From: Lunularia cruciata
Taxonomy: Eukaryota > Streptophyta > Marchantiopsida > Lunulariales > Lunulariaceae
Direction: 5' to 3'
DNA: 64,000 nt
Assembly (NCBI GenBank): GCA_948567375.1
Contig: OX419758.1
Span: 54,627,001 to 54,691,000 of the forward strand
Position 1 is the stretch's first letter. Each line of letters begins with the position of its first letter. The translations under genes and the position numbers were made by a program. Below the pieces are notes generated by a model that had not been told where the DNA came from, searched no databases, and was given only the letters and a program-made list of their open reading frames with translations. Below are positions 12,632 to 22,953 of this stretch, in pieces.

Positions 12632-13750
12632 CTAGCCTCAAAGAGGTCTCTACTTTACCTTTGTAGGCTCTCTCCATGTCACTATATCTACAAGGATATC
12701 AAAAAATTGATGTATAACTAATCAACTGAATCAAAATACCAAGTCCTTTTAGAGCATCCAAATCCTTCATATTGAAGGCAAAACAACTCGTGTAGCTCCT
12801 CACAAACCTCCAAAATCTTCTTCTTTTCCCTCTTGTAATCTTAGGTCCAATGTTAAGCTCCCAAGCATCCTCCATAACTAATGTAGAAATGGAAGATGCA
12901 TCGATTGGTTATTATATTGGGCCCTTGAGAGCAAAAATATCATACCTCCAACTCCTTGAGTCCATAACCTCAAAGCAAAAAATTCCTCTACTTTGGTTGC
13001 AAGCTCCACATATCCTCTAACTGCATCCCAAGTAGACCAAGTGTGTAACCCAAGTAGACCATGCTCATTTGGATGTACTCTAAGCCAACCACTTTCATTT
13101 GGATGTACTCTAAGTGGTCTACTTAGAGTACATCCAACTGAGAGTGGTCGGCTTAGAGTACATCCAGTAGTAGCCATTGGTTGTGTCCCAAGTATAACAT
13201 GATCACTAAGTCCATCATCCCAAACATGAGCTTGAATTGTCTTGATATACATAGAGTTTGCAAGTGTTAGAGTGGTGATGATTATCAAGCACATCCTATG
13301 CTACTCAACCACTCTAAGGCTTCCAATCCTAGTCAAATTGAAGTGCATAGTCTAAACTAATACCTAATGCTTGGATGCCTTTGACATTGCTTAAGTAGTA
13401 GTAATATAGATAAAAAACCCATTGCCTACTCTCTCTCATGAAAAATGTGCTCCATTAATTGTTGTAATTGTGAGTTCCAAACAAGTCCAATACCTCCTTC
13501 TCAAAAAGCATGGAAGTAGCTTGGGAAACTGATGAGTTTGGGTAAAGTGGCTTTGAGTTGCCCAACAAGGTTCACCAAAACCATAAGTGACCTATCAACC
13601 ACTACCACTATTTGAGATTGGTATCCAACATTGAATATATCATAAACAATCAGATATGATGGTCATTGAATACCATCATATGCATAATATATAACCTCCT
13701 TAGGTAGAGGTTTTTCCACCAAAGACAAAGATAATGAGCCCATGATCCAA
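12632..13750 (-). repeat. Upstream segment of gypsy C copy 1, shared with copy 2
   Basis: Diverged direct copy of 18840-19870. Shared boxes in order include TCTCTCCATGTCACTATATC, TTTTAGAGCATCCAA, ACAACT-GTGTAGCTCCTCA, GATGCCTTTGACA and AACAAGGTTCACCA. By position it should encode the region upstream of reverse transcriptase, but I could not recognise a protease or gag motif, and the frames are broken. It holds the long hairpin at 13071-13165, which copy 2 lacks. Confidence 0.65.
13071..13165. repeat. Near-perfect inverted repeat, 45-bp arms, 5-nt loop
   Basis: The left arm 13071-13115 begins GGATGTACTCTAAGCC. The right arm 13121-13165 is its reverse complement with about three mismatches. 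The loop is GGTCT (13116-13120). Each arm itself contains two copies of the GGATGTACTCTAAG unit, so the structure is a duplicated unit arranged head to head. The corresponding place in the second copy (about 19260-19310) has only short direct repeats. Confidence 0.9.
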
Positions 13751-14370
13751 GTTTGGTTGCATCTAACACCACTGAAAGTCCCATGCAAGAATGGACCTAA
13801 TGTGTACGTACCACCACCCATGTGCAAGAATCATCCATCAAAGGAACGTTCTCTAAAATGTAGGATGGAGAAACAACTTGATAAACCTAAAGATGTTGTA
13901 GTATATGTAACATCTCCCAAAACATACTAGAATAGAGATCCTAGAGATCTTGACCTCGGCCAATATGGGTATGTCCCTAACATGGACTTCCAAAAATCAC
14001 CATTTCAACAAGGATATGTTTATTGGTAGGATCTTCTAGCAACCTTTATTTGTTGACATCAGTAATAACTCAAGATACCAATAAGCCAAGTGTACCTCAT
14101 GTTGTAGAGAGACTTACCTAGTAGTCTCATCTCTCAACACATAAGTATCTTTGGACCACATATGCTTGCCTATAGTACCATAAGTAGTTTAATATTGATC
14201 CCACCAAAAAACTCCAATAAGCATACTTCTATTAGATATTGGTGTGGCATCCTAAACTCCAAGCAATAAGTGTGGTATCCAAAGGTGACAAGATAATAGG
14301 CTCCAAAGACTCATCCTCAAATTGGTTCACCAATGGTACAAAGGCTCCACTCCAAGCCTACTATACCAAC
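13751..14370. other. Unassigned sequence left of the assembly gap
   Basis: No recognisable domain in any frame. It lies between the end of the shared block of gypsy C copy 1 and the N run, so it is probably part of one of the two C copies or another relic. A 62-codon + strand frame at 13742-13930 shows no motif. Confidence 0.4.
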
Positions 14371-14570
14371 NNNNNNNNNNNNNNNNNNNNNNNNNNNNNN
14401 NNNNNNNNNNNNNNNNNNNNNNNNNNNNNNNNNNNNNNNNNNNNNNNNNNNNNNNNNNNNNNNNNNNNNNNNNNNNNNNNNNNNNNNNNNNNNNNNNNNN
14501 NNNNNNNNNNNNNNNNNNNNNNNNNNNNNNNNNNNNNNNNNNNNNNNNNNNNNNNNNNNNNNNNNNNNNN
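14371..14570. other. Assembly gap (200 N)
   Basis: Exactly 200 consecutive N. The round size suggests a placeholder of unknown real length. It falls between two highly similar gypsy C copies, where collapse or misjoining is plausible. Confidence 0.99.
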
Positions 14571-14783
14571 AAATTGTAAGAACCTCAATCAATATACAAA
14601 GTTCTACCTCCCAATAGTGACATACACTGGTACCTGGGCTTAATGTCACTATTGCAAGGAGGTCACTATTAGGGAGAATTGTGCACAACCTCTGTGATTG
14701 TGTGCACAAGTTGAGGTTGTACCTTTTATCTTCTCTACCTTGGGTAATAATAGATCCTTATAAATCTGTACTCTCTGTATCAC

Positions 14784-16424
14784 CAATGAATGCATCTAAT
14801 CTGAAGAAGCGCACACGATTGGATCTAGAAAGAAAGATTGTTGTTTTGCAATTTTTGGAACAACCGGGCATTACACAAGAGAAAGCCATTGAGAAGGTTG
14901 GTGTTGCTCACCAGATGATAACTAAGATTGCGAAGCAAAAGTAGATCATCTTAGATGCATTGTCATTGCCAAATACTAACCTAGCCAAGAAAAAATTAGC
15001 ATTGACTCCTAGAGTGTCTATGCTGACTGAAATGGTGCATCAATGGCACGTGCAAGTTGGAATCAATGCTCCATACCTCAGTATTACCATTGAAGTTTTG
15101 AAAAGCAAAGCATTGTTCTTTTGCAACAAGATTCTAGATGTCTACACTGAGATTCTTACATCTTCCAAAATCATTGCGTTAAAGGCATTCATTGCTTCAA
15201 ATGGATGGCTCAAGAAATATTTGAAGCAAGTTGGCACATCACGTAGAAGAAGGTGTGGCAAGCATAGTTATGTATGTACAATAGAGATCAAAAGGCGGAT
15301 GCAAGAGATCTAGGAAATCTTAAAAGATGTCCTACTCGAGAGCCTCTTGAATGTGGACAAATTTGCTCTTCAGCATCCCATAACATCATCACGGTCATAT
15401 TGCACTACAAGTCATGATAACCAAGATGTCAAATGATGGAAGGAATGCATAATGGTGACTCCAATTGTGAGTGCAATGGGGGAAAAGTTTACAATTCAAA
15501 TCATTGGTAAAAGTGCTAAACCTTGTGCCCTAAAGAATGTGGTGGACATCAATCAGACGTACAATGTTCAATATGATTTTCAGTCCAAGGTGTGGCAAGA
15601 TACATCTTCCTATATGCACTTATGCACAAAATCAACCGCATTGCAAAAATTTGGTCATGCACACTTTACATGCTACAAGACAACTGTTTGTTGTATATTG
15701 CAACAACAAAGATTCTCAATCCTTGTGGCTCAGCTGATTCCAACTTCAAATTCTTAATTCTTGTTCTCATTTTCTTTTGGTCCAATGTAACGAGCAACTA
15801 TCAACCACTCAACCAAAGCATAATCTGTTTGTTTAAGGCCACCTTTTGTTGTTGTTATCTTAGTCATCTGCTTGCTGAATACAAGAGTTTGTGCTATAGT
15901 AGTACATTGCATGGTGCCAAGTTTCCAATTAGCAATCATACTCACATGCAAAACATGATTTTTTGGGTGAAAACTGCTTACAAGTCAATTGACTCCAACC
16001 TCATTCGTTGTTGCTTTGTCAAAGCCAACTATCTTCAAACCATGTCCAATGTCACCCTCAATCAAGACATTGACCAAAGGACTACAACATCTTGCAAACT
16101 GAATAATGCTGTGAAGTAGTTCATGTCATTTCAGCCTGACATGCAAATGGACGGTAGTTTATCTATGTCATTGGGAGTTGATTTCAATGATCCCAATCAA
16201 ATTGTTGACGAGCTCTTGAAACTAGACAAAAATGATCCTACTGGCAATGACAACATGGACAATGATGATATCATTTTTCAAGGTTCTTATCAACAACAAT
16301 ATAATACAGGTTCCTCAAGACAACAAGGTGGATGATGACAATGTCCATCCGGTGGTTCATATTTTGCATGCAAATTCAGCAATTATAGCTTTATTGGATT
16401 TTCTCTCGTGTGATTCAATAGTGT
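14784..16424 (+). pseudogene. Pogo/Tigger-like transposase (CENP-B HTH plus DDE), broken
   Basis: The first frame (from ATG 14784) reads KKRTRLDLERKIVVLQFLEQ, then GITQEKAIEKVGV, a CENP-B-type N-terminal helix-turn-helix, ending at a stop at 14943. The next frame (14960-15313) ends with ASNGWLKKYLKQVGTSRRRR, matching the second, CENPB/Tc5-type HTH (pattern SxGWLxRFKKRHGxSxR). NVDKFALQH near 15350 corresponds to the first catalytic Asp region. LQDNCL near 15680 matches the DN box. NVTSNYQPLNQSIICLFKA (about 15783-15840) matches the third catalytic region PPNxTSxxQPLDQGxIxxFK, with D replaced by N. Multiple frame changes occur. The reading frame IVSDKLWD is interrupted by the insertion after 16424 and continues at about 18271. 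Inactive. Confidence 0.85.
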
Positions 16425-18265
16425 TGTAACAACCCGACAAATATCACTTTTACGGTAATTGGGTAAGTAAAGTTTGTTCCCGCAGAGATACAATTTAGAA
16501 TTGGTCAAATACAAAGTCAAATAGTAACTTGTAGTTCTTCTTGATTTCTTCTTTAATCTCTTAGGTAAAAACTACACCCAGAAGAGAGTAGCAAGCTAAC
16601 AATCTTGACAACTTGTCAAGAATACACACACATAATCACAACATAGCAAATTTTGTCCAAAAAACTCTTGATTGTGATGATTAGATTCTCCCAAAGACGG
16701 CACTTCACTGCAAAGAACAATTTTTCCTCCAATTTGTGTTCCACCCTTCCACTAAAGGCACAACTTCCTTGATTGAAATTGCTTCACATCAACTTGTGCT
16801 GCACTCATAAATGCAGAATACTACCAACACTACAATTCCTCTCAGATTTGTCAAGGCATTGCTCCAATGCACTTCACTACGATCAAACACACAAAATAAA
16901 GATCAAGGCTATAGAATCCAACATCCACAAACACATTGACTTGCACTTTGAAATTCTCTACACACTCACAAACACACACACAGAATTGACAATCGGAATT
17001 AAGCTCAAGCAACGAGCATTGAAAACAACACTTCGCTTAATCTATCTTCAAAAATTTGAATACTGAACAACATAGTATTGCAAATGCTCCCCTTAAATAC
17101 TGAAGCAAATGGCAGTTCTTCCTACTTATGCACCGCTTCCTAACATCTCTTCCTACTTGTAGATCCAAACTGACAATCCATCTCTTCATATCTGCCTCTT
17201 CCTATCTCAAAATTGTTACTTCCCCCGATCCGATGTCTACCTCATCATTGACTTTCAAACCCAATGATCTTCATATCATTTCTCCCTCTTCGGGTATATC
17301 TACAACTACTAATTCTTGCACTATTTCTACTACTTCTTCACTAGGAACTACAATTGCACTAAGGAGTGACTTATCTAACTCTTTATCTCCTGACCCACTC
17401 TTCTCTAATGTGTCAAATAACAAGTCCAATGACACCTGTAATCTTACTTCTACAACATCAGGTGTAACTACTATCAATTCCTTTGCTAATTCTACTATAT
17501 CCTCATCAAGAATTATAATTGAAAGCATGAGTACACTATCTACGCCTTCAATTTGTAACCCACTTTCCTCTAATCACTCATGTTATTGACCCAAAGACAC
17601 TTACAATCTGATCTTGCACTTTGGGTTTGTTCACTACTGCTATCTCTTCTAATTCTATCATATCTTCAATCAGAACTGAAATTGAAGTCATGGGTATTCT
17701 ACATAACTTCTTTCCTTACTCTAACTTCCTCTCACACCTCTGGCAAGATTCTTGAAGTCATCTTCATTGCACTCTGAGGTCTGACTATCTCAGATACAGT
17801 CATCTTTGTCTTGAGGCAAAGAAGCTTCCAACCCGAAGTTGTGTAAACCTGAAGTCCCAAGTCCCAAGTCTCAAGTCCGAAGTCTCAAGTCCAAAGACAC
17901 TAACTTATTATGTACATCTGCTCCCAAAACTTCAAATGCTTGTAACTTTTGCTATAGACCTCCAAACTCTATGATGTTGGTGGCAGCGGAAAGCCCTAAA
18001 CAAGACGCTTCCAATGAGAAATAGCACGCTTGATTTGGGCTTGTAAACATTGAGATATGGCCCCCACAAGAATCTTGACCTGTAACTTCCATTCCTCCTT
18101 CGGGTACCCTCTTTCAATCCTGGCTGAGTCCGTCTTCATCTTACACAAAGTAGACTTCCTCGAGCTTGATCAAAATACAAATTTCCTTTCATTTCTTCTC
18201 CATTTGGTTTCAGCAAGGCACTTCTTCTTCAAAACTCGTCCAAAAAGAAAAATGTGGGTACCATA
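16425..18265. mobile_element. 1841-bp insertion within the pogo transposase, AGTGT target-site duplication (probable solo LTR)
   Basis: AGTGT occurs immediately before (16420-16424) and after (18266-18270) the block. Joining the flanks at the duplicate restores an open frame (DSIVSDKLWD, then after one stop AITILNRIQCTLLVKYR), which fits the end of a Tigger-like transposase. The insert starts TGTAACAACCC and ends GGGTACCATA, close to the TG...CA ends of an LTR if the last CA decayed to TA. It contains no reverse transcriptase. A minus-strand acidic frame (17271-17528) has no recognisable domain. A solo LTR or a non-autonomous LTR element is the best reading. Confidence 0.7.
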
Positions 18266-18270
18266 AGTGT

Positions 18271-18530
18271 CGGACAAGCTTTGGGATTAGGCAATAACTA
18301 TCCTTAATCGCATCCAGTGCACTTTGCTTGTGAAATATAGAACTGATCAAATCAAGGGTAGTTGGCAATTAAAGACTTTTTTGCTCCTTTGCAAAAAGAC
18401 TAGACACATTTGAGGCTTTTTCCAAGTTCAAAACCATTATTCAAGACCATTACAATGTCACTATTGAATAAAATTCATGGTTGTAAAGCAATAGTTGTAT
18501 AACTTTTTGTCATTGTTACTCATAAAAAGT
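18271..18530 (+). pseudogene. C-terminal end of the pogo-like transposase
   Basis: Continuation of the transposase after the nested insertion. The + strand frame reads SDKLWD, a stop, then AITILNRIQCTLLVKYRTDQ and SWQLKTFLLLCKK, before the right terminal inverted repeat. No catalytic residues are expected here. It supports the exact edges of the AGTGT insertion. Confidence 0.65.
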
Positions 18531-18555
18531 GTCACTTGGGAGGTAGAACTCTATA

Positions 18556-18840
18556 ATACATCCTTACCATGGGGATCAATAGCCCAAAATGCTATCTTGG
18601 ACTTGTCTTCCTCCTTGATCGGCAATTGATTACATCCTAATGATATCTTACTTGAAGATCCAAAGTACTAAAGGTCTTTGTATGCCCAATTGCATCAAAG
18701 ATCTCCTCTAGTGTGGGCATTATATACCGATCAGCCCTAGTGTGTTGGTTGATAGGATGGTAATCTCCACACATTTGCTTATAAGTGTAGTTGCCATGCA
18801 TATCTTTTTAGGCTAACATCATTATAGTTGAATCATACTC
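18556..18840 (-). pseudogene. Reverse transcriptase fragment of gypsy C copy 2
   Basis: Minus-strand reading gives MCGDYHPIN (about 18760-18785), FSTLDL, QLPIKEEDKSKIAFWAIDPH and G before the transposon right end. It is better preserved here than copy 1 and lacks the S1 solo LTR, so copy 1's LTR insertion postdates their common ancestor. Confidence 0.75.
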
Positions 18841-19870
18841 TCAATGTGAAATCTACACCAAACCAAGCTCAAAATGGTCTCTACTATGGCTTTAAATCAA
18901 TGCTCTCTCCATGTCACTATATCTTTAAGGATAACCAAAAAACTAAATCCAAATCAAAAGTCAACTCAATCCAAATACCAGGTCTTTTTAGAGCATCCAA
19001 GTCCTTCTTATTGAAGGTAGGACAACTTGTGTAGCTCCTCAAGGAACCTCCAAACTTTACATCTTTCCCTTATACGCTTGGGTTGAATATTTGGCTCCCA
19101 ATTATCCTCTATAACTAATGTAGGAATAGAAGACATATTGATTGGCTACTACACCAAGCACGTGGAAGTAGTAATGTCATACCTCCAATCACTAGAGTCC
19201 CTAAACTCAATGTGAAAAACTCCCTTTGCTCTGGCTACAAGCTCCATATGTCATCTAGCTACATCCTAAGTAGACCACACTCATCTAGATGGATCCCAAG
19301 TAGACCACTCTCACTACTAGTAATTGGTTGTGTCCCAAGAATACCATGCCCACTTGGTCCATCACCCTTAGCATATGCCAAAATTGTCTTGATAGAAACA
19401 TAGCTCACAAATGTTGGAGTAGTGATGCCTATCAAGTGCATCCTACGATGCTCTACCAAACTAAGGCTCATAATCCAAGTCAAACAATTTAATCCATAGC
19501 CTGACCTAACACCTAATGCTTGGATGCCTTTGACACTATTGTAATAATGGTATATAGATACATAAACCCCTTGCTTTCTCTCTCTCATTGGTGTTGGGCC
19601 CCACCAATTGCTATAATTGTGAGTCCTAAATAAGTCCAAGATCTCATTCTCAAAAAGTATGGGAGCTTAAGAAACTCATACGTGCGGGTAAAGTAGCTCT
19701 TGGCTGTCCAACAAGGTTCACCACTACCATAAGTGACATATCCGCCACTATCACCATCTAAAAATAGTGCTCAACATCCAAAATACCATCAATAGTAAAT
19801 TGGTCTAGCACTCAATCCCGTAAGCACGCTATAGAACCTCTCTAGGTAAGAGGTTTGTCCAATGAGCCAG
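18840..19870 (-). repeat. Upstream segment of gypsy C copy 2
   Basis: Diverged copy of 12640-13740 with the same order of boxes (see that entry). Reading frames on the minus strand are interrupted. A 126-codon frame at 19259-19639 shows no domain I recognise. The segment ends near 19870, where gypsy A begins. Confidence 0.65.
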
Positions 19871-19879
19871 ACTATCTCT

Positions 19880-20550
19880 CACTTAGGATGAACCTCTAAT
19901 AGCTATTATGGTAGCGTACCATGGACTAAGAAGGCAAAGAATCCAAACTCCATCATACTCCTCTACGGCTAACACTCCAATACTCAAGACATTACTCACT
20001 AGAGAACTCAATGAGAGAAAGATAGTTATAAATGAAAGGATGATGAGTACCTCATTCCCGCTTGTTTATATACTTGTGAAATAGTTACACACCAAAGTTA
20101 TTAATTATTAAAGTAACTCAAGTTATTAGGCCAAAAGTCAAATAAAGTAAAAAAGCTAAAGGAATATCCATACTCATGGGAATATTCTCCTAAGCATGTA
20201 GTCTTATCTTGACCTAACCACTAAGTCCAGGATTACTTCACATGGGCTAACCTTAGACTATAGAAGAATCCAAAAAAAAAAGGCTTGTGGGTCCAAGAGT
20301 TCTCAACTCTTTCCTCAAGCCAAACACCTAAGAATAATACCAAGTCAACACACTAGAATCCAAAGTAGTGATGCTCATCTTTTTCACTTGGTCTAAAGTA
20401 AGATCTCTTCTATCTTAGCTATGACTATCTTTGGCTAATCATGACTAATGTATAACCATCCTTCATCTCAATATAAATAATATCTCTCAAGTACTTGAAA
20501 TAATAAACTAAATATCACAATACCACACACAAGCACAAATGAGTGTTACA
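19880..20550 (-). repeat. 3' LTR of gypsy A (approximate outer edge)
   Basis: On the minus strand, CCAAGGGTAAA (a polypurine-tract-like run) is followed at 20550 by TGTAACACTC, a normal LTR start. It lies directly downstream of the integrase. The outer end could not be fixed, because no matching TG...CA partner or target-site duplication is evident. The value 19880 is where gypsy C homology ends. Confidence 0.5.
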
Positions 20551-20829
20551 TTTACCCTTGGACTAAGTTTTCACTTTGTCCTCAAAATGAAGGTCTCTCT
20601 ACCTTTTATGATACATCTTCAACTTTTCATGGTAAATACTATCAAAGTGTCTTCTTCCCAACTCCTTGAGATTGTAGGTGTAATCGCCCCACACTTTCTC
20701 CACTATGAAAGGTCCAAAGTACTTAGGCAAAAATTTCTTTTGCAATCTATTTAATCAAATAGAATCAAACAATATCACCCAATCACATTCTTTGAAAGGC
20801 TCCACCTTCTTCTTGCCTTGCCTCTTATC

Positions 20830-21700
20830 CTAGCTCTCCTTTTGTTTCCTTTGGGCTTGCTCCGCTTGAACCATTGCAATTGCTCTTGCCTCTTGCAATT
20901 CCATGAGTGGATCCTTCCTTGACTTCTTTGCATCACTTCCTTGTGGTTTCTTCAATCTCCTATGAATACTTTGGAAGGTAAGAAGATCAAAGTGAATAGG
21001 TAAGATAGACTCAATACCATATACCAATTGAAATGGAGAATATCCGGTGGAAGTCTTCATGGTTGTCCTATACTCACACAAAATTGCATGAATCTTCTTA
21101 TCCCAATGATGTTTACACGCCTCTATTTCTACATCTTTGGCCAACATCATGCACAAGGTCGGATTGGTTCTCTCTGCCATGCCACTGGAATTTGGCTTAT
21201 AGAATATAGGTATTCTATGTGTGATAGAGAAGTGTTTTAGCATGGTTGTAGTAATGCTTCATGTAAACTCTCTTCCTCTATCAGAAACTAATTCCAAAGG
21301 GCACCTAAACCTAGTGATAATGCGTTCATAAAGAAATCTCTCAATTTCATCTTCATTCTTGTCCCTCAATGGTCTAGCCTCAACACACTTGGTACAATAA
21401 CCAGTAACTACCACAATGTTCCAATTGTTCCTTGGGGTTCTAATGACAGGACCTACAAAATCAATTCTCCTCTTCTCAAAAGGTCATAAGAATGGAATTG
21501 ATCTAAGAAATGGAGTGGAAGTAGACTTTCTAGCAAAAGCTTGACAAACATGACAAGTTTTGCAATAATCAAGGCAATCTTTGAAAATCCTCCTCCAATG
21601 GTAACCTGCATTTTGAAATTTGAAAGCAATCACCTTTCTTGCAAAGTTTCCTCCACACAATCAACCTTCATGAAACTCCTTTATGAGTAAGATAGACTCT
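20830..21700 (-). pseudogene. Integrase of gypsy A (core residues still present)
   Basis: Conceptual minus-strand reading gives the zinc-binding HWRRIFKDCLDYC-KTCHVCQ, then RRIDFVGPV (first catalytic Asp), ELVSDRGREF (second Asp) and SSGMAERTN (catalytic Glu). WDKKIHAILCEYRTTMKTST and GYSPFQLVYG follow in the 138-codon frame 20830-21243. All three D, D, E residues are conserved, unlike in B, D and C of this window. A stop within the upstream part and the broken reverse transcriptase still make the element inactive. Confidence 0.85.
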
Positions 21701-21707
21701 TCCTTAC

Positions 21708-22211
21708 TCATTGCTCTTTGAAGTAGACCGATTGCTCCTTGGTGAAAAAGAATATCCTCCACCATTGTGTAAGGTCTAGATCTTGCTGTAAGGGCCTTCC
21801 TCTCCCTAACATGCATCCCCTTTGGATAACTACCATAACAAAGTCCACAATCTCCTTGTACTCCATTGGAACCTCTTGAGTGATTGAGATTGTAATGAGC
21901 TCTTCATCCAAGAAGGAATCATCCATTGGCTCATCTCCATCATGATCATATGCCCTAGATAACAAATCAACATTTGCATGTTTCTTTCTTGGTATATCCT
22001 CAATGGTGTAGCCATACTCAAACAAGAGTATCATCCACCTTGCTAGCCTCCTTCCAACATTAGGCTTGTTGAAGATGTCCTTCAAAACCTTGTGATCCAT
22101 GCCTATGGTGGCTTTCTCTCCAATCAAATAGTATCTAAACTGCTTGAGACCAAAGATCATTGGAAATTCTTCTCTCTTTGTGATAGAATATTTCTTCTTT
22201 GCTGACACCAT
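21708..22211 (-). pseudogene. RNase H domain of gypsy A
   Basis: A 167-codon minus-strand frame reads KKKYSITKREEFPMIFGLKQ, FRYYLIGEKATIGMDHKVLK, RLARWMILLFEYGYTIEDI and KHANVDLLSRA. These match gypsy RNase H and the following linker (pattern YSxTEREALAxVxALKxFRHYL, DHxAL, RWxLxLxEYDxxI, NxxADALSR). The frame continues into the spacer before integrase. Confidence 0.85.
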
Positions 22212-22342
22212 CTGCCTACTAGCATAAGCTATTGAATGATCAAGCCCATCTTGGTCTAATTGACTAAGAATGCATCCTATAGCTACATTAGAAACATCAA
22301 TATAGAAAGGCTTACTCCAATCAGGTTTAGTAAGAATTGAAG

Positions 22343-22948
22343 CTACAACAAGGGATTGCTTGAGCTCCTCAAAAGCTTTGAGAGACTCTTGTCCTCCAAA
22401 ATCACCATGTATTCTATAACCTTCTTCATGTAGATGGTCAATACATAAGTTTTGTTGGAAAATGTGAAGATGAACCTCCTATAATACCAAACCATCCACA
22501 AGAATTGGCATAACTTTGTCAAGCTTGAAGAGAATGGAAGGTTTGATACTTTCTTTAACTTCTTAGGGTCAACTAGTATTCCATCCTTGGAGATGATGTG
22601 CCCCAAAAGTAGACCTTCATAACCAAAAATGCATTTCTATCGGTTGAGTGATGCATTTGCTTCATCCAAGCATTGCAAGACCTTGATCACGTGCTCAAAG
22701 TGCTTCTCCTTGCTCCCATAGATACACGTCATCAATGAAGTCTCTCACAAATTTCCCAATGAAAGGTTCAACACCTTGTTCATGAACCATTGGAATGTGG
22801 CTAGGGCATTGCAAAGCCTAAAAGGCATAACCTTGAAAGCATAAGTCCCTCAAGGTGTGGTGAATGTGGTGAGTTGTTGATGCTTTAGGGCAATCTTGAT
22901 TTGGTTATACTCATTATACCCATCTCCAAAATTGTACTTCTCATGACC
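22343..22948 (-). pseudogene. Reverse transcriptase of gypsy A, C-terminal half
   Basis: Minus-strand reading from the element-B junction gives GDGYNEYNQIKIAL, TPxGTYAFKVMPFRLCNAL and ATFQWFMNKV, then LGHIISKDGILVDPKKLKKV in frame 22343-22606. These are the finger/palm and thumb boxes after the insertion. The YxDD box region (about 22720-22760) is disrupted; it reads SLMTCIY. Confidence 0.8.
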
Positions 22949-22953
22949 TGCAA

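Larger units (their letters stand above)
9170..13750 (-). mobile_element. Ty3/gypsy retrotransposon relic, family C, copy 1
   Basis: Read on the minus strand, the order from 13.75 kb downwards is: an unassigned upstream region (with a block shared with copy 2), reverse transcriptase, RNase H, integrase, and a 3' LTR remnant. This order (RT-RH-INT) is diagnostic of Ty3/gypsy. All coding parts carry stops and frameshifts, so the element is dead. It is interrupted by a solo LTR at 11888-12626 with a CCAAA target-site duplication. The block 12640-13740 is repeated, diverged, at 18840-19870 in copy 2. The 3' LTR remnant lacks about its first 250 bp when compared with the block at 7062-7564. Confidence 0.8.
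14597..18551 (+). mobile_element. Pogo/Tigger-like (Tc1/mariner superfamily) DNA transposon, itself carrying an insertion
   Basis: Terminal inverted repeats are visible. The left end (AGTTCTACCTCCCAATAGTGAC, 14599 on) and the right end (GTCACTTGGGAGGTAGAACT, to 18550) match by reverse complement, with a short indel. TATA flanks both ends (14593-14596 and 18552-18555), consistent with the TA target-site duplication of this superfamily. The + strand interior encodes a broken CENP-B-type transposase. The insertion site falls inside the gypsy C copy 2 reverse transcriptase. Without the nested insertion at 16425-18265 (plus one AGTGT repeat), the element would be about 2.1 kb, a normal length for a Tigger-like element. 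Confidence 0.85.
14571..19870 (-). mobile_element. Ty3/gypsy retrotransposon relic, family C, copy 2 (split by a pogo element)
   Basis: Two pieces of a minus-strand C element flank the pogo-like transposon: 14571-14596 and 18552-19870. The pieces rejoin at the copy-1 positions near 11580-11600: AAATTGTAAGAAC matches AAATGGTAAGAAC, and AATACATCCTTACC matches AAACCCTTACC. Immediately right of the junction, the minus strand reads LPIKEEDKSKIAFWAIDPHG, the reverse-transcriptase segment. Further upstream (18840-19870) is the block shared with copy 1. The piece left of the junction runs straight into the assembly gap, so the 3' half of this copy is missing or unresolved. Confidence 0.75.

Noticed and set aside
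13071-13165. Possible CRISPR-like or satellite array
   Set aside because: Only two repeat units per arm in inverted orientation, in a eukaryotic retrotransposon; it is a hairpin.
14239-14709. Open frames of 75-134 codons across the N run on both strands
   Set aside because: They exist only because N codons are read through; most of their residues are undefined.
17128-17589. Ser/Thr-rich 153-codon frame on + and acidic 85-codon frame on - inside the 1.84-kb insert
   Set aside because: Biased composition and no recognisable domain; kept only as a remark on the insert.
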